Below are positions 21,781-31,495 of a stretch of 64,000 nucleotides of DNA, in pieces (position 1 is the stretch's first letter; each line of letters starts with the position of its first letter). The notes under the pieces were generated by a model. It did not search any database. It was not told the origin of the DNA and was given only the letters and a program-made list of their open reading frames with translations. Source of the DNA: Eulemur rufifrons (Eukaryota > Chordata > Mammalia > Primates > Lemuridae); NCBI RefSeq assembly GCF_041146395.1, contig NC_090989.1, positions 51,858,501-51,922,500 of the forward strand. Direction: 5' to 3'. The translations under genes and the position numbers were made by a program.

Positions 21781-21826
21781 TCCTCTTCCACTCTAGTCTC
21801 CATACTGCAGCCAAAATATTACTTTA
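21781..21826 (+). repeat. L2 LINE, left part split by L1
   Basis: 'ccactctagtctccatactg' followed by 'cagccaaaatatta' matches the L2 ORF2 tail. The element resumes at 28798 on the far side of the full-length L1, sharing the duplicated target site. Confidence 0.7.
21812..21826 (+). repeat. Target-site duplication of full-length L1, 3' side
   Basis: CAAAATATTACTTTA is repeated at 28783-28797. On the + strand the inferred nick is CTTT/AA, close to the L1 endonuclease preference TTTT/AA. The last A is shared with the tail and may not belong to the duplication. Confidence 0.92.
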
Positions 21827-21835
21827 TTTTTTTTT

Positions 21836-22144
21836 ATTTCATCTTATTGTTATGGGGGATACAGAATTGCAGGTTACATACGTTGCCCATGTACCGCCTT
21901 TCCCCCCAAGTCAGAGCTCCAGGTGTGTCTGTTCCCCAGGTAGTGCGTGTTGCACCCATCATGTAGGTATATATCCCTCCCTTCCCCACCCAACCCCTTC
22001 CCGAGTCAGCACCTTCAAGCATTACCATTCCCCAAACGGTGCGCAATGCACTCATTGTGTAGGCATACCCCCATCCCCTCCCCCACTCCCACCTCAGTCT
22101 GATATCCAATTGGTGTCGTTCCCAGATGTGTATTTAGGTGATGT
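21836..22144 (-). other. L1 3' UTR
   Basis: Between the ORF2 stop and the tail there are two similar GC-rich units, one around 21985-22085 and one around 21895-21985. The conserved end reads (minus strand) 'taacctgcaattctgtatcc' and 'ataacaataagatgaaataa'. An AATAAA lies at the very end of this (minus strand), immediately before the tail. Confidence 0.85.
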
Positions 22145-25100
22145 TCAGGGAAACCAATTTTCTGGTGAGTACATGTGATGCTTGTTTTTCCATTCTTGGG
22201 ATACTTCACTTAATATAATGGGTTCCAACTCTCTCCAGGAGAACCATAGAGATGTCGTATCTTCATTATTCCTTATAGCTGAGTAATATTCCATGGTATA
22301 CATATACCACAGCTTACTAATCTAATCATGTGTTGATGGGCATTTGGGTTGTTTCCACATCTTTGCTATTGTGAATTGTGCTGCTATAAACATTCGGGTA
22401 CGTGTGTCTTTGTTAAAGAATGACCTTTTTTCCTTTGGGTATATGCCCAGTAATGGGATTGCTGGGTCAAATGGCAGGTCTACTTGAATCTGTTTAAGAT
22501 ACCTCCATAATGCTTTCCACAGGGGTTGCACTAGTTTGCAGTCCCACCAGCAGTGTATTAGTGTTCCTGTCTCTACACACCCATGCCAACATGTGTTGTT
22601 TTGGGTTTTTTTGATAAAGGCCATTCTCATTGGGGTTAAGTGATATCTCATTGTGGTTTTGATTTGCATTTCTCTGATGATTAGGGATGTTGAGCATTTT
22701 TTCATATGTTTGTTAGCCATTCTTATATCTTCTTTCGAGAAGTTTCTATTCATGTCATTTGCCCACTTTTTGATAGGGTTGCTTGATTTTTTCTTGCTGA
22801 TTTTCCTGAGTTCTAAATAGATTCTTGTTATAAGTCCTTTATCTGATGTGTAGTATGCAAAAATTTTTTCCCATTCTGTAGGTGGTCTGTTTATTCTCGT
22901 GACTGTTTCTTTGGCTGTGCAGAAGCTTTTCAATTTAATCATGTCCCATTCATTTATTTTTGTTGCTGCTGTGATTGCCTTGGGGGTCTTCTTCATAAAT
23001 TCTTTGTCTAGGCCAATGTCTGTAAGAGTCTTTCCTACATTGTCTTCTAGAATTCTGATTGTATCACGCCTAAGGTTTAAGTCTGTTATCCACCGTGATT
23101 TGATTTTTGTGAGAGGTGAAAGCTGTGGGTCCTGTTTCAGTCTTCTACAAGTGGCTAACCAATTCTCCCAGCACCATTTATTGAATAGGGATTCTTGTCC
23201 CCAGAGTACATTCTTTCCCACTTTGTCAAAAATTAGGTGACTATATGAGGATGGTTCTATATTTGGATTTTCTGTTGTGTTCCACTGGTCTGTGTCCCTG
23301 TACTTGTGCCAATACCAGGCTGTTTTAAGAACCACGGCCTTGTAGTATAGTTTGAGGTCTGGCAAATTAATACCTTCCATTTTGTTTTTGTTGCTTAAAA
23401 TTGCTTTTGCTATACGGGGTCTTCTCTGATTCCATACAAAGTGTATAATTATTTTCTCTACGTCTGTAAAGAATGATGTTGGTAATTTAATAGGGATTGC
23501 ATTGAATCCGTAGATCACTTTGGGTAGTATAGACATTTTAACAATGTTGATTCTTGTGATCCACGAGCATGGTATATTTTTCCATCTATTTGCAAGTTCT
23601 GCTATTTCTTTTCTCAGTGTTTCATACTTTTCCTTATAGAGGTCCTTTACCTCTTTAGTTAGGTATATACCTAGATATTTTATTTTCTTTGTTGCTATTT
23701 TGAAGGGTATTGAGTCTTTAATTTGGTTTTCCGATTGACTGTTATTGGCATATATAAATGCCTCTGATTTGTGTGTATCAATTTTGTATCCTGAGACTTT
23801 GCTGAATTCATTGATCAATTCCAGGAGTCTCATGGTTGAATCCTGGGGGTTTTCCAGATATAACATCATATCATCAGCAAAAAGTGAGAGTTTGATCTCT
23901 TCCTTCCCTATTTGGACTCCCTTGATTCTGCTCTCTTGCCTGATAGCTCTCGCAAGGACTTCCAATACTATGTTGAAAAGTAATGGAGACAGTGGGCAGC
24001 CCTGTCTGGTTCCAGTTCTAAGTGGGAGTGCTTTCAATTTTTCCCCGTTCAGAATGATGTTGGCTGTGGGTTTGTCATAGGTGGCTCGTATCATTTTTAG
24101 GTAGGTTCCATCAATGCCTATTTTGTTAAGCGTTTTTATCATAAAAGGGTGTTGAATTTTGTCAAATGCTTTTTCTGCATCTAATGAGAGTATCATATGG
24201 TTTTTGGTTTTGCTTCTATTTATGTGGTGAATTACATTTATAGATTTACGTATGTTGAACCACCCCTGCATCTCTGGGATGAAGCCCACTTGGTCGTGGT
24301 GGATTATTTTTTTGATAAGTACTTGGATTCGATTTGCTAGGATTTTATTGAGAATTTTTGCATCTATATTCATGAGAGAAATTGGTCTGTAGTTCTCTAT
24401 TTTTGTTGCATCCTTTCCTGGTTGTGGTATCAATATTATATTGGCTTGGTAGAACGTGTTGGGGAGAATTCCATCCTTCTCAATATTGGAGAATAGTTTA
24501 TGTAGGATGGGTACCAGTTCTTCTTTGTATGTATGGTAAAATTCAGGTGTGAACCCATCTGGACCAGGGCTTTTCTTTTTGGGAAGGTTTTTTATTGCTG
24601 TTTCTATTTCAGTTCTTGATATTGGTCTGTTCAGGTACTCTATTTCTTCCTGGTTGAGCCTGGGAAGACTATGTGTTTCTAAAAATTTGTCCATTTCCTC
24701 CGCATTCTCCAGTTTGTGTGCATAAAGATTTTTGTAGAATTCATAGATGATATCTTGTATCTCTGTAGCATCGGTTGTGATTTCTCCTTTCATGTTCCTA
24801 ATGGAGGTTATTAGAGATTTTAGTTTTGTGCTCTTGATTAGTCTAGCCAGAGGTGTGTCTATTTTGTTTATCTTTTCAAAGAACCAACTTTTTGTTTTAT
24901 TAATTTCCCTTATAGTTTCTTTGTTGTCCTTTTCATTTAATTCTGCTTTGATCTTAGTAATTTCTCACCTTCTGCTGGGTTTGGGATCGTTCTGTTCTTC
25001 TTTCTCCAGCTCTTTGAGTCTATTCATTAGGTTGTCTATTTGCAGGTTTTCTGTCTTTTTGATATAGGCATTTATGGATATGAATTTTCCTCTCAGGACT

Positions 25101-25965
25101 GCTTTAGCTGCATCCCATAGATTTTGATAAGTTGTACCTCCATTGTCATTTAATTCAAAGAAACTTTTGATTTCCATCTTGATTTCTTCCTTTATAGTAT
25201 AATTACTCAGGAGAAAGTTATTTAGCTTCCATGACTTTGAGTAAGAGTGAGGGTTTCTGCTTGTGTTCATTGTTACTTTTATTCCACTGTGATCTGAGAA
25301 GTTGCATGGTATAATTTCTGTTTTTTTGAATTTTTTAAGACATGCTTTATGTCCTAGGACATGGTCAATCTTAGAGAATGTCCCGTGAGCTGATGAGAAG
25401 AATGTATATTCTGTGGACTTTGGGTAGAATGTCCTATAGATGTCAGCCATGCCCATTTGTTCTAGCATTTTATTTAGGTCCATTATGTCTTTGTTTATTT
25501 TCTGTTTAGAGGATCTGTCCTGTACTGTCAGTGGGGTGTTAAAGTCTCCAGCTATTACAGTATTGTTATCTATCATTTGGTTGAGATCTAGTAGGGTTTG
25601 CTTTATGAATCTAGGTGCACCTAGGTTGGGTGCATATATATTGAGTATAGTCATGACTTCTTGTTGAATTGTGCCTTTAACCAGTATGTAGTAGCCATCT
25701 TTGTCTTTTATTAATTTTGTTGGTTTGAAAGCTAAGTTATTGGAAATTAAGATTGCCACACCAGCTTTCTTTTGGTTACCATTTGCTTGAAATATCGATT
25801 TCCATCCTTTTATTTTCAGTATAAATGCATCTTTGCAGGTTAGGTGAGTTTCGTGAGACAGCAGATACTTGGATTGTGTTTTCTTATCCATCGGGCCAGT
25901 CTATGTTTCTTGAGTGGGGAATTCAAGCCATTCACATTTATTGAGAAAACTGAAAAGTGAGACAG
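22145..25965 (-). pseudogene. L1 ORF2 (endonuclease-reverse transcriptase), lightly broken
   Basis: ORF2p nicks target DNA and reverse-transcribes L1 RNA. The endonuclease part (25891-24965 open) shows ETHLTC, NIYAPN, GDFNTP and SDHSG, carrying the expected catalytic E, D, N, D and H. The reverse transcriptase part (24793-22322 open, 823 codons) shows LDAEKAFD (D205 of that stretch), TRQGCPLSP and LFADD (305-308). The cysteine-rich end has [18 protein letters not shown]. Lesions: a 1-base deletion near 25852 that splits the first about 35 codons from the rest, a TGA at 24967-24965, and a TAG at 22324-22322 where the related copy has Trp. No ATG precedes the first conserved residues; a CTG sits at 25965-25963. 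All pieces after the first lesion are in one frame. The apparent ATG at 25891 is a by-product of the frameshift. Confidence 0.93.
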
Positions 25966-26038
25966 TCTTTTGTTCAGCTTGTTGGGTAGAACTTAACTGC
26001 GATGTATCTGGAATTTGATCTTTAGCTCTTGAGTAGAT

Positions 26039-26998
26039 TTACATTCGTGGATCTTTCTTGTGCTGATCCATGTGTAATTCTCTTTTGAGTACTTCTTGGA
26101 GGGCTGGTCTTGTCTTGGTGAATTCCCTCAATCTTTGTTTATCTGAGAATGTCTTGATTTCTCCTTCGTAGAGAAAACTTAGCTTAGCTGGGTACAAGAT
26201 TCTAGGCTGGGCATTATTCTGTTTCAGAAGCGTGAAAATGGGGCCCCAACCTCTTCTTGCTTGTAAGGTTTCAGCTGAGAAATCTGGCGTAATTCTGATG
26301 GGTTTTCCTTTGTAAGTTACTTGTTTCTTTCTCCTCACAGCTCGGAGAAGTGACTCTTTAGTGGATATTTTGGTCAGCCTGATGACTACGTGGCGTGGTG
26401 TTTTCCTATTTGCTATGAATCTCCCAGGGGTCCTTTGAGCTTCTTGAATCTGTATGTCTAGAGTATTGGCAAGGCCTGGAAAATTTTCCTCGATTATGTC
26501 TTCAAATAGCTTTCCCAACCCTTGCTTATTATCTTCTTCACCCTCAGAAATGCTAATAATTCTCAAATTAGGTGTCTTCACATAATCCCACATTTCTTGA
26601 AGACTCAGATCATTTCTCTTACTTTTTTGATCTATCTCTGTGACTGACTTATTTAGTTGGAAGGAGTTGTCTTCAATTTCTGAGATTCTTTCCTCTGTTT
26701 GATCTACCCTGCTCTTGAGACTTTCCACAGTGTTTTGTAGCTCTCTGAGTGAACTCTTCATTTCTAGGAGTTCAGTTTGGTTTTTCTTCAATATTTCAAT
26801 TTCTTTAGTGAATTTTTCCTCCAAATCCTGTATTTTTTTTGTGGTTTCCTTGTGTTGTTTATCCATTGATTCTTGTATATTATTCAGCTTGTTTGTGATC
26901 CATAATTGGAATTCTTCCTGTGACATGTTGGTGTTTTGAGTCTGGTTTGTGTCAAATGGTTGGGAGCTGGTATTTCTCTTTGGGGATGAGCTTTCCAT
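26039..26998 (-). CDS. L1 ORF1 protein (RNA-binding chaperone), open
   Basis: 319 codons, uninterrupted. ORF1p binds L1 RNA as a trimer and is needed for retrotransposition in cis. Residues 1-40 are a Ser/Gln/Asn-rich N-terminus. Residues about 45-125 form a heptad-rich coiled coil (LEEKF, LKKNQ, LESLKSRV-type spacing, EERISEIED). Residues about 143-238 are the RRM (NLRIISI near 144-150, RHVVIRLTK at 202-210), and about 240-310 the C-terminal domain (SAETLQARRGWGPIF, RILYPAKLSFLYEGEI). It is slightly shorter than human ORF1p (338). ORF2 follows after about 73 bp. The ATG at 26998 is the first in frame and matches the family's N-terminus in position. Whether it is expressed is unknown. Confidence 0.93.
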   Translation of the reverse strand: MESSSPKRNTSSQPFDTNQTQNTNMSQEEFQLWITNKLNNIQESMDKQHKETTKKIQDLEEKFTKEIEILKKNQTELLEMKSSLRELQNTVESLKSRVDQTEERISEIEDNSFQLNKSVTEIDQKSKRNDLSLQEMWDYVKTPNLRIISISEGEEDNKQGLGKLFEDIIEENFPGLANTLDIQIQEAQRTPGRFIANRKTPRHVVIRLTKISTKESLLRAVRRKKQVTYKGKPIRITPDFSAETLQARRGWGPIFTLLKQNNAQPRILYPAKLSFLYEGEIKTFSDKQRLREFTKTRPALQEVLKRELHMDQHKKDPRM

Positions 26999-27775
26999 TT
27001 GATTCTTTGTGCTCTCCGTGTTTTTTCACTGGGCCCTTCCCATCTAGATTTATCGTTGGATCTTTTCTTATAGATTTAGTCTGGTTAACAGCACTCTTTG
27101 TGCTCTATTCTTAGGCTGTGAAGCAGTCTAGGTATGTTGCTTCTTTTGGCAAGACGGGGAGACTGTTGTGTATTGTTTACAGATTTTTCTGTTTCCGTTG
27201 GGGGACTGCTTCTGATGGGTCCAATCCTAGAGGATTGGAGTGATCCAAGACCTCTTTGGTGAGTTAGGACACTGTGTTGTGGTCTTTCAGAAGGCAGGCA
27301 GGGTCCACACTAGTAGTAGACTGAAATTCTCTTTGTTTGTTTGTTTGTTTGTTTCCCTTTGGTTCTTCCTCTATAGGGGAGGTTTCTGTCTCTATCTGCA
27401 GGAAAGATACTAGCTATGGGGAGAGGACGGTGCCCTCAGTCGCTCAGCGCCCCAGTTGCTGCAGCTCCCACGGGCAAAAGTCTGCCTTGGCCCAATGTCC
27501 CCAGGGATCAGGTTCCACATTCTCGCTTCTGGAGAAGTATTCAGTGTTTACACATGGGCGGGGCCCCTATATAAGGTCCATGGACCAGGGGAGGGGGCCG
27601 TCCAGGGAGGCTCTTGGTACCCTATTGCTCCGCAGTGACTTGGCTGTGGGCCCTAAGATGGCGATTGCGCGCCCGCAGATCACCGGTGCTGGGGGTGACT
27701 GCTCAGGATCCGGTATGTACCAGAGCCAGGGGCCTGGCCCGTTCCGAAGCTCACTGTGGGTCCCCAGTTAGAAGG

Positions 27776-27960
27776 CGAAAAGAGAGGAGAAAGAAAGAAA
27801 AAAAAAAGAAAAGAAAAGAAGAGGAAACAAAGAAAAGAAAGAGGAGAAAAAGAAAGAGTAAAGATAAAAAAGAAGAAAAAGAAAAAAAGAAAAGAAACAC
27901 AAAAAAACCAAACCAAAAACACCAAAAACACCAACAAAAACAAACAAAAACAAACTACAC
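27776..27960 (+). repeat. Purine/A-rich tract inside L1 5' UTR
   Basis: About 185 bp of almost pure A and G, then A and C, on the + strand. It occupies the position where other monomers have a short A run (28240-28265), so it looks like local expansion. Confidence 0.85.
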
Positions 27961-27981
27961 AGCACCACACCACACCGCAAA

Positions 27982-28647
27982 GTGGAAAGATACACAAATC
28001 TGAAGTATATAGTTTGGCGACTCAATGTTTTTTGTTTTTACGCCTTAGCGCAGCTCCTCCCCTTCACGCCCGCCTGGCTGGGACCTGAGTGGTTTCACAG
28101 TCGATTTCAAGATGGCGTCTGCGTGCCCGCACAGCTCCGAGGGTGGTGGGGATCCAGCCTCCGCGCTCAAAAAGGCGCAGCAGCCAGAGGCCCGGAAGGC
28201 AAAGGTGCCCGCCGAGGCTGTCCGGCTCGTGAGCCGCCGCAAAAAAAAAAAAACCAGAAAAAATTCACCAAGAATAAAATATATAGTTCAGCGAGCCCAT
28301 TATTCTTCTTTTTTTTTGTTTTTTTACACCTTAGCGCAGCTCCGCCCCTTCACGCCGAGCACGCCCCGGCAGAGATTCCCCCAGGGTCCAAGCTATTCAC
28401 CCTTTATTGCTACCCAGCATGCTCATGCATATCCCGCACTCCTGGCATTGGTTCAGAGACCAGCGGAGGGCGCCGGGCAGAGAGAGCCGCTAGGCACTTT
28501 ATGGCTCCCGAGCGGTTTCGCCCTCGCTTTCAAGATGGCTCCTGCAGAGCTCCGGAGCTGGAGGGGACCGGCTCCCCGGCAGGCAGAGACCGTCACTGCC
28601 CACCACTGCCCGGGGGGCTGGCCAGCAAGGATGCGCACCGGGGGTGA
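27982..28647 (+). CDS. Antisense open frame in L1 5' UTR (221 aa)
   Basis: Open for 221 codons on the strand opposite to L1. The protein is Arg/Pro/Ala-rich and contains two related segments (about residues 57-74 SRFQDGVCVPAQL and about 186-203 PRFQDGSCRAPEL), because the frame passes through two DNA monomers. There is no recognised domain. CpG-rich DNA tends to lack stops, so a chance frame is quite possible. Reported because human L1 carries an antisense ORF0 in the same relative place. Confidence 0.3.
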   Translation: MERYTNLKYIVWRLNVFCFYALAQLLPFTPAWLGPEWFHSRFQDGVCVPAQLRGWWGSSLRAQKGAAARGPEGKGARRGCPAREPPQKKKNQKKFTKNKIYSSASPLFFFFFVFLHLSAAPPLHAEHAPAEIPPGSKLFTLYCYPACSCISRTPGIGSETSGGRRAERAARHFMAPERFRPRFQDGSCRAPELEGTGSPAGRDRHCPPLPGGLASKDAHRG

Positions 28648-28798
28648 CTGGCTGGAGAACTGCCGAAAAAGGCACCACGGGGTACAACGCTATTCGCTAT
28701 CTGGGAATCTTTTGTGTTTTTCCGCCCTAGTGCAGGTCTGTCCCTCCTCGCCAAGCGCTGTCTCAGCTGAGAGCCCCCAGGTCAAAATATTACTTTAA
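28112..28798 (+). CDS. Antisense open frame crossing the L1 5' boundary (228 aa)
   Basis: The ATG lies inside the AAGATGGC core of the second monomer (ATG at 28112). The frame runs through the third monomer and ends at 28798, just past the target-site duplication, so its last codons are host sequence. It has a basic stretch (SRRKKKKTRKN, about residues 41-51) and no recognised domain. It overlaps the 221-aa frame in another phase, so at most one is likely to matter, and chance is plausible. Confidence 0.3.
   Translation: MASACPHSSEGGGDPASALKKAQQPEARKAKVPAEAVRLVSRRKKKKTRKNSPRIKYIVQRAHYSSFFLFFYTLAQLRPFTPSTPRQRFPQGPSYSPFIATQHAHAYPALLALVQRPAEGAGQREPLGTLWLPSGFALAFKMAPAELRSWRGPAPRQAETVTAHHCPGGWPARMRTGGDWLENCRKRHHGVQRYSLSGNLLCFSALVQVCPSSPSAVSAESPQVKILL
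28783..28797 (+). repeat. Target-site duplication of full-length L1, 5' side
   Basis: Exact copy of 21812-21826. Confidence 0.92.
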
Positions 28799-29300
28799 AT
28801 ATGAAAATTTGATCATGATCTCTTTCAAAAATGGTCTTTAATAAAACCATTGATACTTTGTTCATTCTGGTCTCTGCTTATCTCACCAACCTCTCTGTGT
28901 ATGTTTCCACTACATTGAACCTTCTTTAAATTTCTCAAACCTCATGTTTCTGTTTATCTCAGGTCCTTTGTTCTATTCCTGCATTGCTCTGCCTTCCCTC
29001 TGCTCCTGGAATGCATTCTCTAGCCCCCAAATACTCGTAAATATATAACATCCTCCGCAAATAGTCTACCATAATGTCCTACACCTTTTACTCATTACAA
29101 TCATCTGTTTGATTATGTATTTGTGTAATTAGTTGATTAATGTCTGCTTTTATTACTAAACCACAGGCAACATGAGGGCAGCAATCATATCCACTGTGCT
29201 CATCATTACATCTACTTCTCTCATTGTTGTCCACAGCATCTTGCATTGTGTCCACAAGATAGTAGGAGTAGGTAAGAAATATTTGTTCAGTGAATAAACA
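28798..29300 (+). repeat. L2 LINE, right part
   Basis: This continues the L2 from 21826. 'gatcatgatctctttcaaaa', 'tgctctgccttccctctgct' with 'cctggaatgcattctctag', 'ggcaacatgagggcagcaat' and the terminal 'gtaagaaatatttgttcagt' are in L2 order. It ends in the typical L2 tail 'gaataaac'. Confidence 0.78.
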
Positions 29301-31411
29301 AATGTAACCAGAGTTTCCTAAATGCACTTGAGAAAGATTGCAAGGGCTACTTATAAATATTTTGTTTAACCAGTATTATGCAGAACACACTTGAGGAAAC
29401 ACGCCAATAGTCTACACGTCCCTGGGATAAAGGTATATCCTGGCAAATAAATCCATAGGAAATTGTACTCAAATCTAGGATCTGGAAGGTCACATATCTG
29501 TGGAAATGAATAAACAGAAAGCAGAATTCTGATTAAGGGAGTTTTAGACAGATCCTTGAAAAATTTCAGATGGATTCTAAAGGGATCTCTTTTCCTCTTT
29601 CTCTTGCATCAGTTGGTGACTCTGAACCAAAGTCCTATTTCTCAGGTACAGGATGTGGTTCAAAACTAATTATATGGTTTTTTGGCTCTAACAATAAGTT
29701 ATGATCTGATTGTAATGAGTATATATGTGTATAGTTATGGTGGATGAAGGTGTATGTGAGTATTTGTCAGGCTCCCCATATAAAAACTCCTCTCATTGCA
29801 GTAAGGGAAATTTACAAACAAAAGATTTTCTGAGAATTACAATTTGTGCATTAAATAGTGGTTTTTACAAGCTAACCTCAAAGGTCCCACTATCTCTGAG
29901 ATATTAAAGATTCTTCTTTTTCATATTTAAGAATTAACACCTAAAATAGGTGAACTCTTGAGATCCAAGAGAGTGCCATCAAGGATGCCTTTGGACAACA
30001 AAGGTACTAGAAAACCTCTTCACATAAATGCAAGAGGATGAAGGTACTGCCATTAATATTGATAAACTGATTGTCTAATTCCAGAATGCTAACACAAACT
30101 CTATTAATATTGGTAAACTGATTGTCTAATTCCAGAGTGTTAATGCAAATTCTATTTCTCAAAATTACCTAGAGATTCATTTAAAAAATAATAGAGAAAA
30201 ATAAAGACTAAAAGTCAATGTAAAAGTAAGTCATTCATACCAAGTCATGTTATGTTGCTGTCCCATATTGGATCAGGTGGTAAAGAGGTCTGGAGCTAAA
30301 GATCATAAAACCTGATTAATTTGTTTTTCTAAACTCAGGATAATTTGTATTCAGTTGATTATAAAGTTTGCTTTTATATAATCCATCAGAAAAGGGCTCG
30401 CTAAGCAAATGAATATCATATGCAAGATTACAGAGATAATGTTTATCCTTCTTAAGTCAAACTGTTCAAGTACTGAAAATCATTTGCATATAAGCAATTA
30501 ATATGCTCAATACAAGAGATGCTTATGTATTCATTAGAGTAATTCCTGTGGGACCTACTTGGAAAAGCTCTGGGTGTGATTAAACATAAATTATATTATA
30601 CATAAATGATAGAATACAAGCAGCAAACATTTAGAACAGTTCTGTTTATTGGTAGCAGGTTATTTCATTTTATTCTTTCTAACTTCTTCATGGGTAGATG
30701 CAGATGTACTAGTGATTACATCGGATACAATATGTTTCATGTATTTCTGAAAAATAAACTTCAGTTTTCTCTAAATACCCCTTAAATCAGAACTTTCATG
30801 TATTCTTCCTGGCCTTTCCCTACTTACTCTGAACCAGTCTTCCAATGAATGCAACCACCACAGCAGTGTGAGACACAGCAGGTACTGCAGGAGCAGCCTG
30901 CAAAGGAATGAGTCCTCACCCAGCCACTACCTGCTCAACCAACAAGTCAGGCAGGCCAATTGGTGGGTCTAACAGTCCCAAATGAGCCCTTAGAGATGGG
31001 AAAACCCAATAGACAGGACGTCCACGGAAAGTGTCGTCTACCTTGTTGCAAACGTTGTCTTAAAAGAAAGACTCGGATGCTTAGTATAACTTAAACTCTA
31101 ATGAAAAATCCTCAGGGTATTTTAATTAAAGAAGAGAAATGACAGGCATGAAAAGACATGGTAAAGATTGAAAAAAAAGTCAGAAAGTAAGCCTGAATCA
31201 AACTAAGCACATGCCAAAGCAGCTATTGGGCGTTCAGTTTCTGCAGTGATGTACATTTTGACAAATTAAGTGAGATATTAAGTCCAAAGAGCCTGACATG
31301 ATATCTGGCTCATACTTCTTTGTTCAAAACTATTTCTTCTCTTTTTCGGCATTAACTCAGAGAGAATTTTCTGAAAAACAACAATAACACTATGTATTTA
31401 CCATTCTCTCT
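29301..31411. other. Unassigned DNA
   Basis: About 2.1 kb with no family or exon recognised. It contains a 51-bp tandem duplication at 30052-30153. Open frames are all under 75 codons. Confidence 0.45.
30052..30153 (+). repeat. 51-bp tandem duplication, two units
   Basis: Units 30052-30102 and 30103-30153 both read 'attaatattg.taaactg' then 'attgtctaattccaga'. They differ at about six positions, all transitions (A/G or C/T). Confidence 0.9.
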
Positions 31412-31495
31412 TCTATCTTCCTTCCTTCCTTCTTTCCTTCCCTCCTTCCCTTCTTCTTCTCTCTCCTCGTCTTCCCCTTTTCCTTCATCCCTCAA
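31412..31495 (+). repeat. Pyrimidine-rich (CTTC)n tract
   Basis: Imperfect repeats of cttc and tctt without longer unique sequence. Confidence 0.9.

Larger units (their letters stand above)
21827..28782 (-). mobile_element. Full-length LINE-1 (about 6.96 kb) with TSD
   Basis: This is the only complete L1 in the window. Read on the minus strand it has a 5' UTR with tandem monomers (28782-26999), ORF1 (26998-26039), a 73-bp spacer, ORF2 (25965-22145, interrupted), a 3' UTR with a dimeric GC-rich block (22144-21836) and a short A-rich tail. A 14-15-bp target-site duplication flanks it and the host site is an L2 element. The few coding lesions and full length point to a young insertion. The 3' UTR and 5' UTR differ from human L1. 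Young copies at 8433, 11510 and 42000 belong to the same or sister families. Confidence 0.95.
26999..28782 (-). promoter_or_regulatory. L1 5' UTR / internal promoter region with tandem monomers
   Basis: About 1.8 kb, CpG-rich over the last 1.3 kb and unlike the AT-rich surroundings. Three imperfect repeats can be paired by two landmarks on the + strand. AAGATGGC occurs at 27655, 28109 and 28532. A C(G/A)CC(T/C)TAG(C/T)GCAG block occurs at 28041, 28327 and 28723. A third landmark, 'atatagtttggcga' (about 28008) or 'atatagttcagcga' (about 28280), lies between them. The part next to ORF1 (26999-27420) is non-repeated. Monomeric 5' UTRs are known from rodent L1; the human L1 5' UTR is not monomeric. 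Promoter activity is inferred from position only. Confidence 0.8.

Noticed and set aside
21834..22178. Open frames on both strands of about 90-108 codons in the L1 3' UTR
   Set aside because: The stop-poor G-rich 3' UTR units produce them; the same frames are not kept in the other copies.
25891..25893. ATG at 25891 considered as the genuine ORF2 start
   Set aside because: Conserved N-terminal residues ([19 protein letters not shown]) lie upstream in another frame, so this ATG is exposed only by the 1-base deletion near 25852.
27567..27575. TATATAAG-like TATA box on the + strand in the L1 5' UTR, considered as an antisense promoter
   Set aside because: A single short match without initiator evidence and not repeated in the other monomers; not strong enough to list.
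27614..28088. Lys/Arg-rich plus-strand frames over 27614-28088 and Phe-rich minus frames in the same place
   Set aside because: They simply translate the A/G-rich tract of the L1 5' UTR.
31412..31495. Tandem tract considered as a CRISPR-like or regulatory array
   Set aside because: It is an imperfect cttc microsatellite without spacers.
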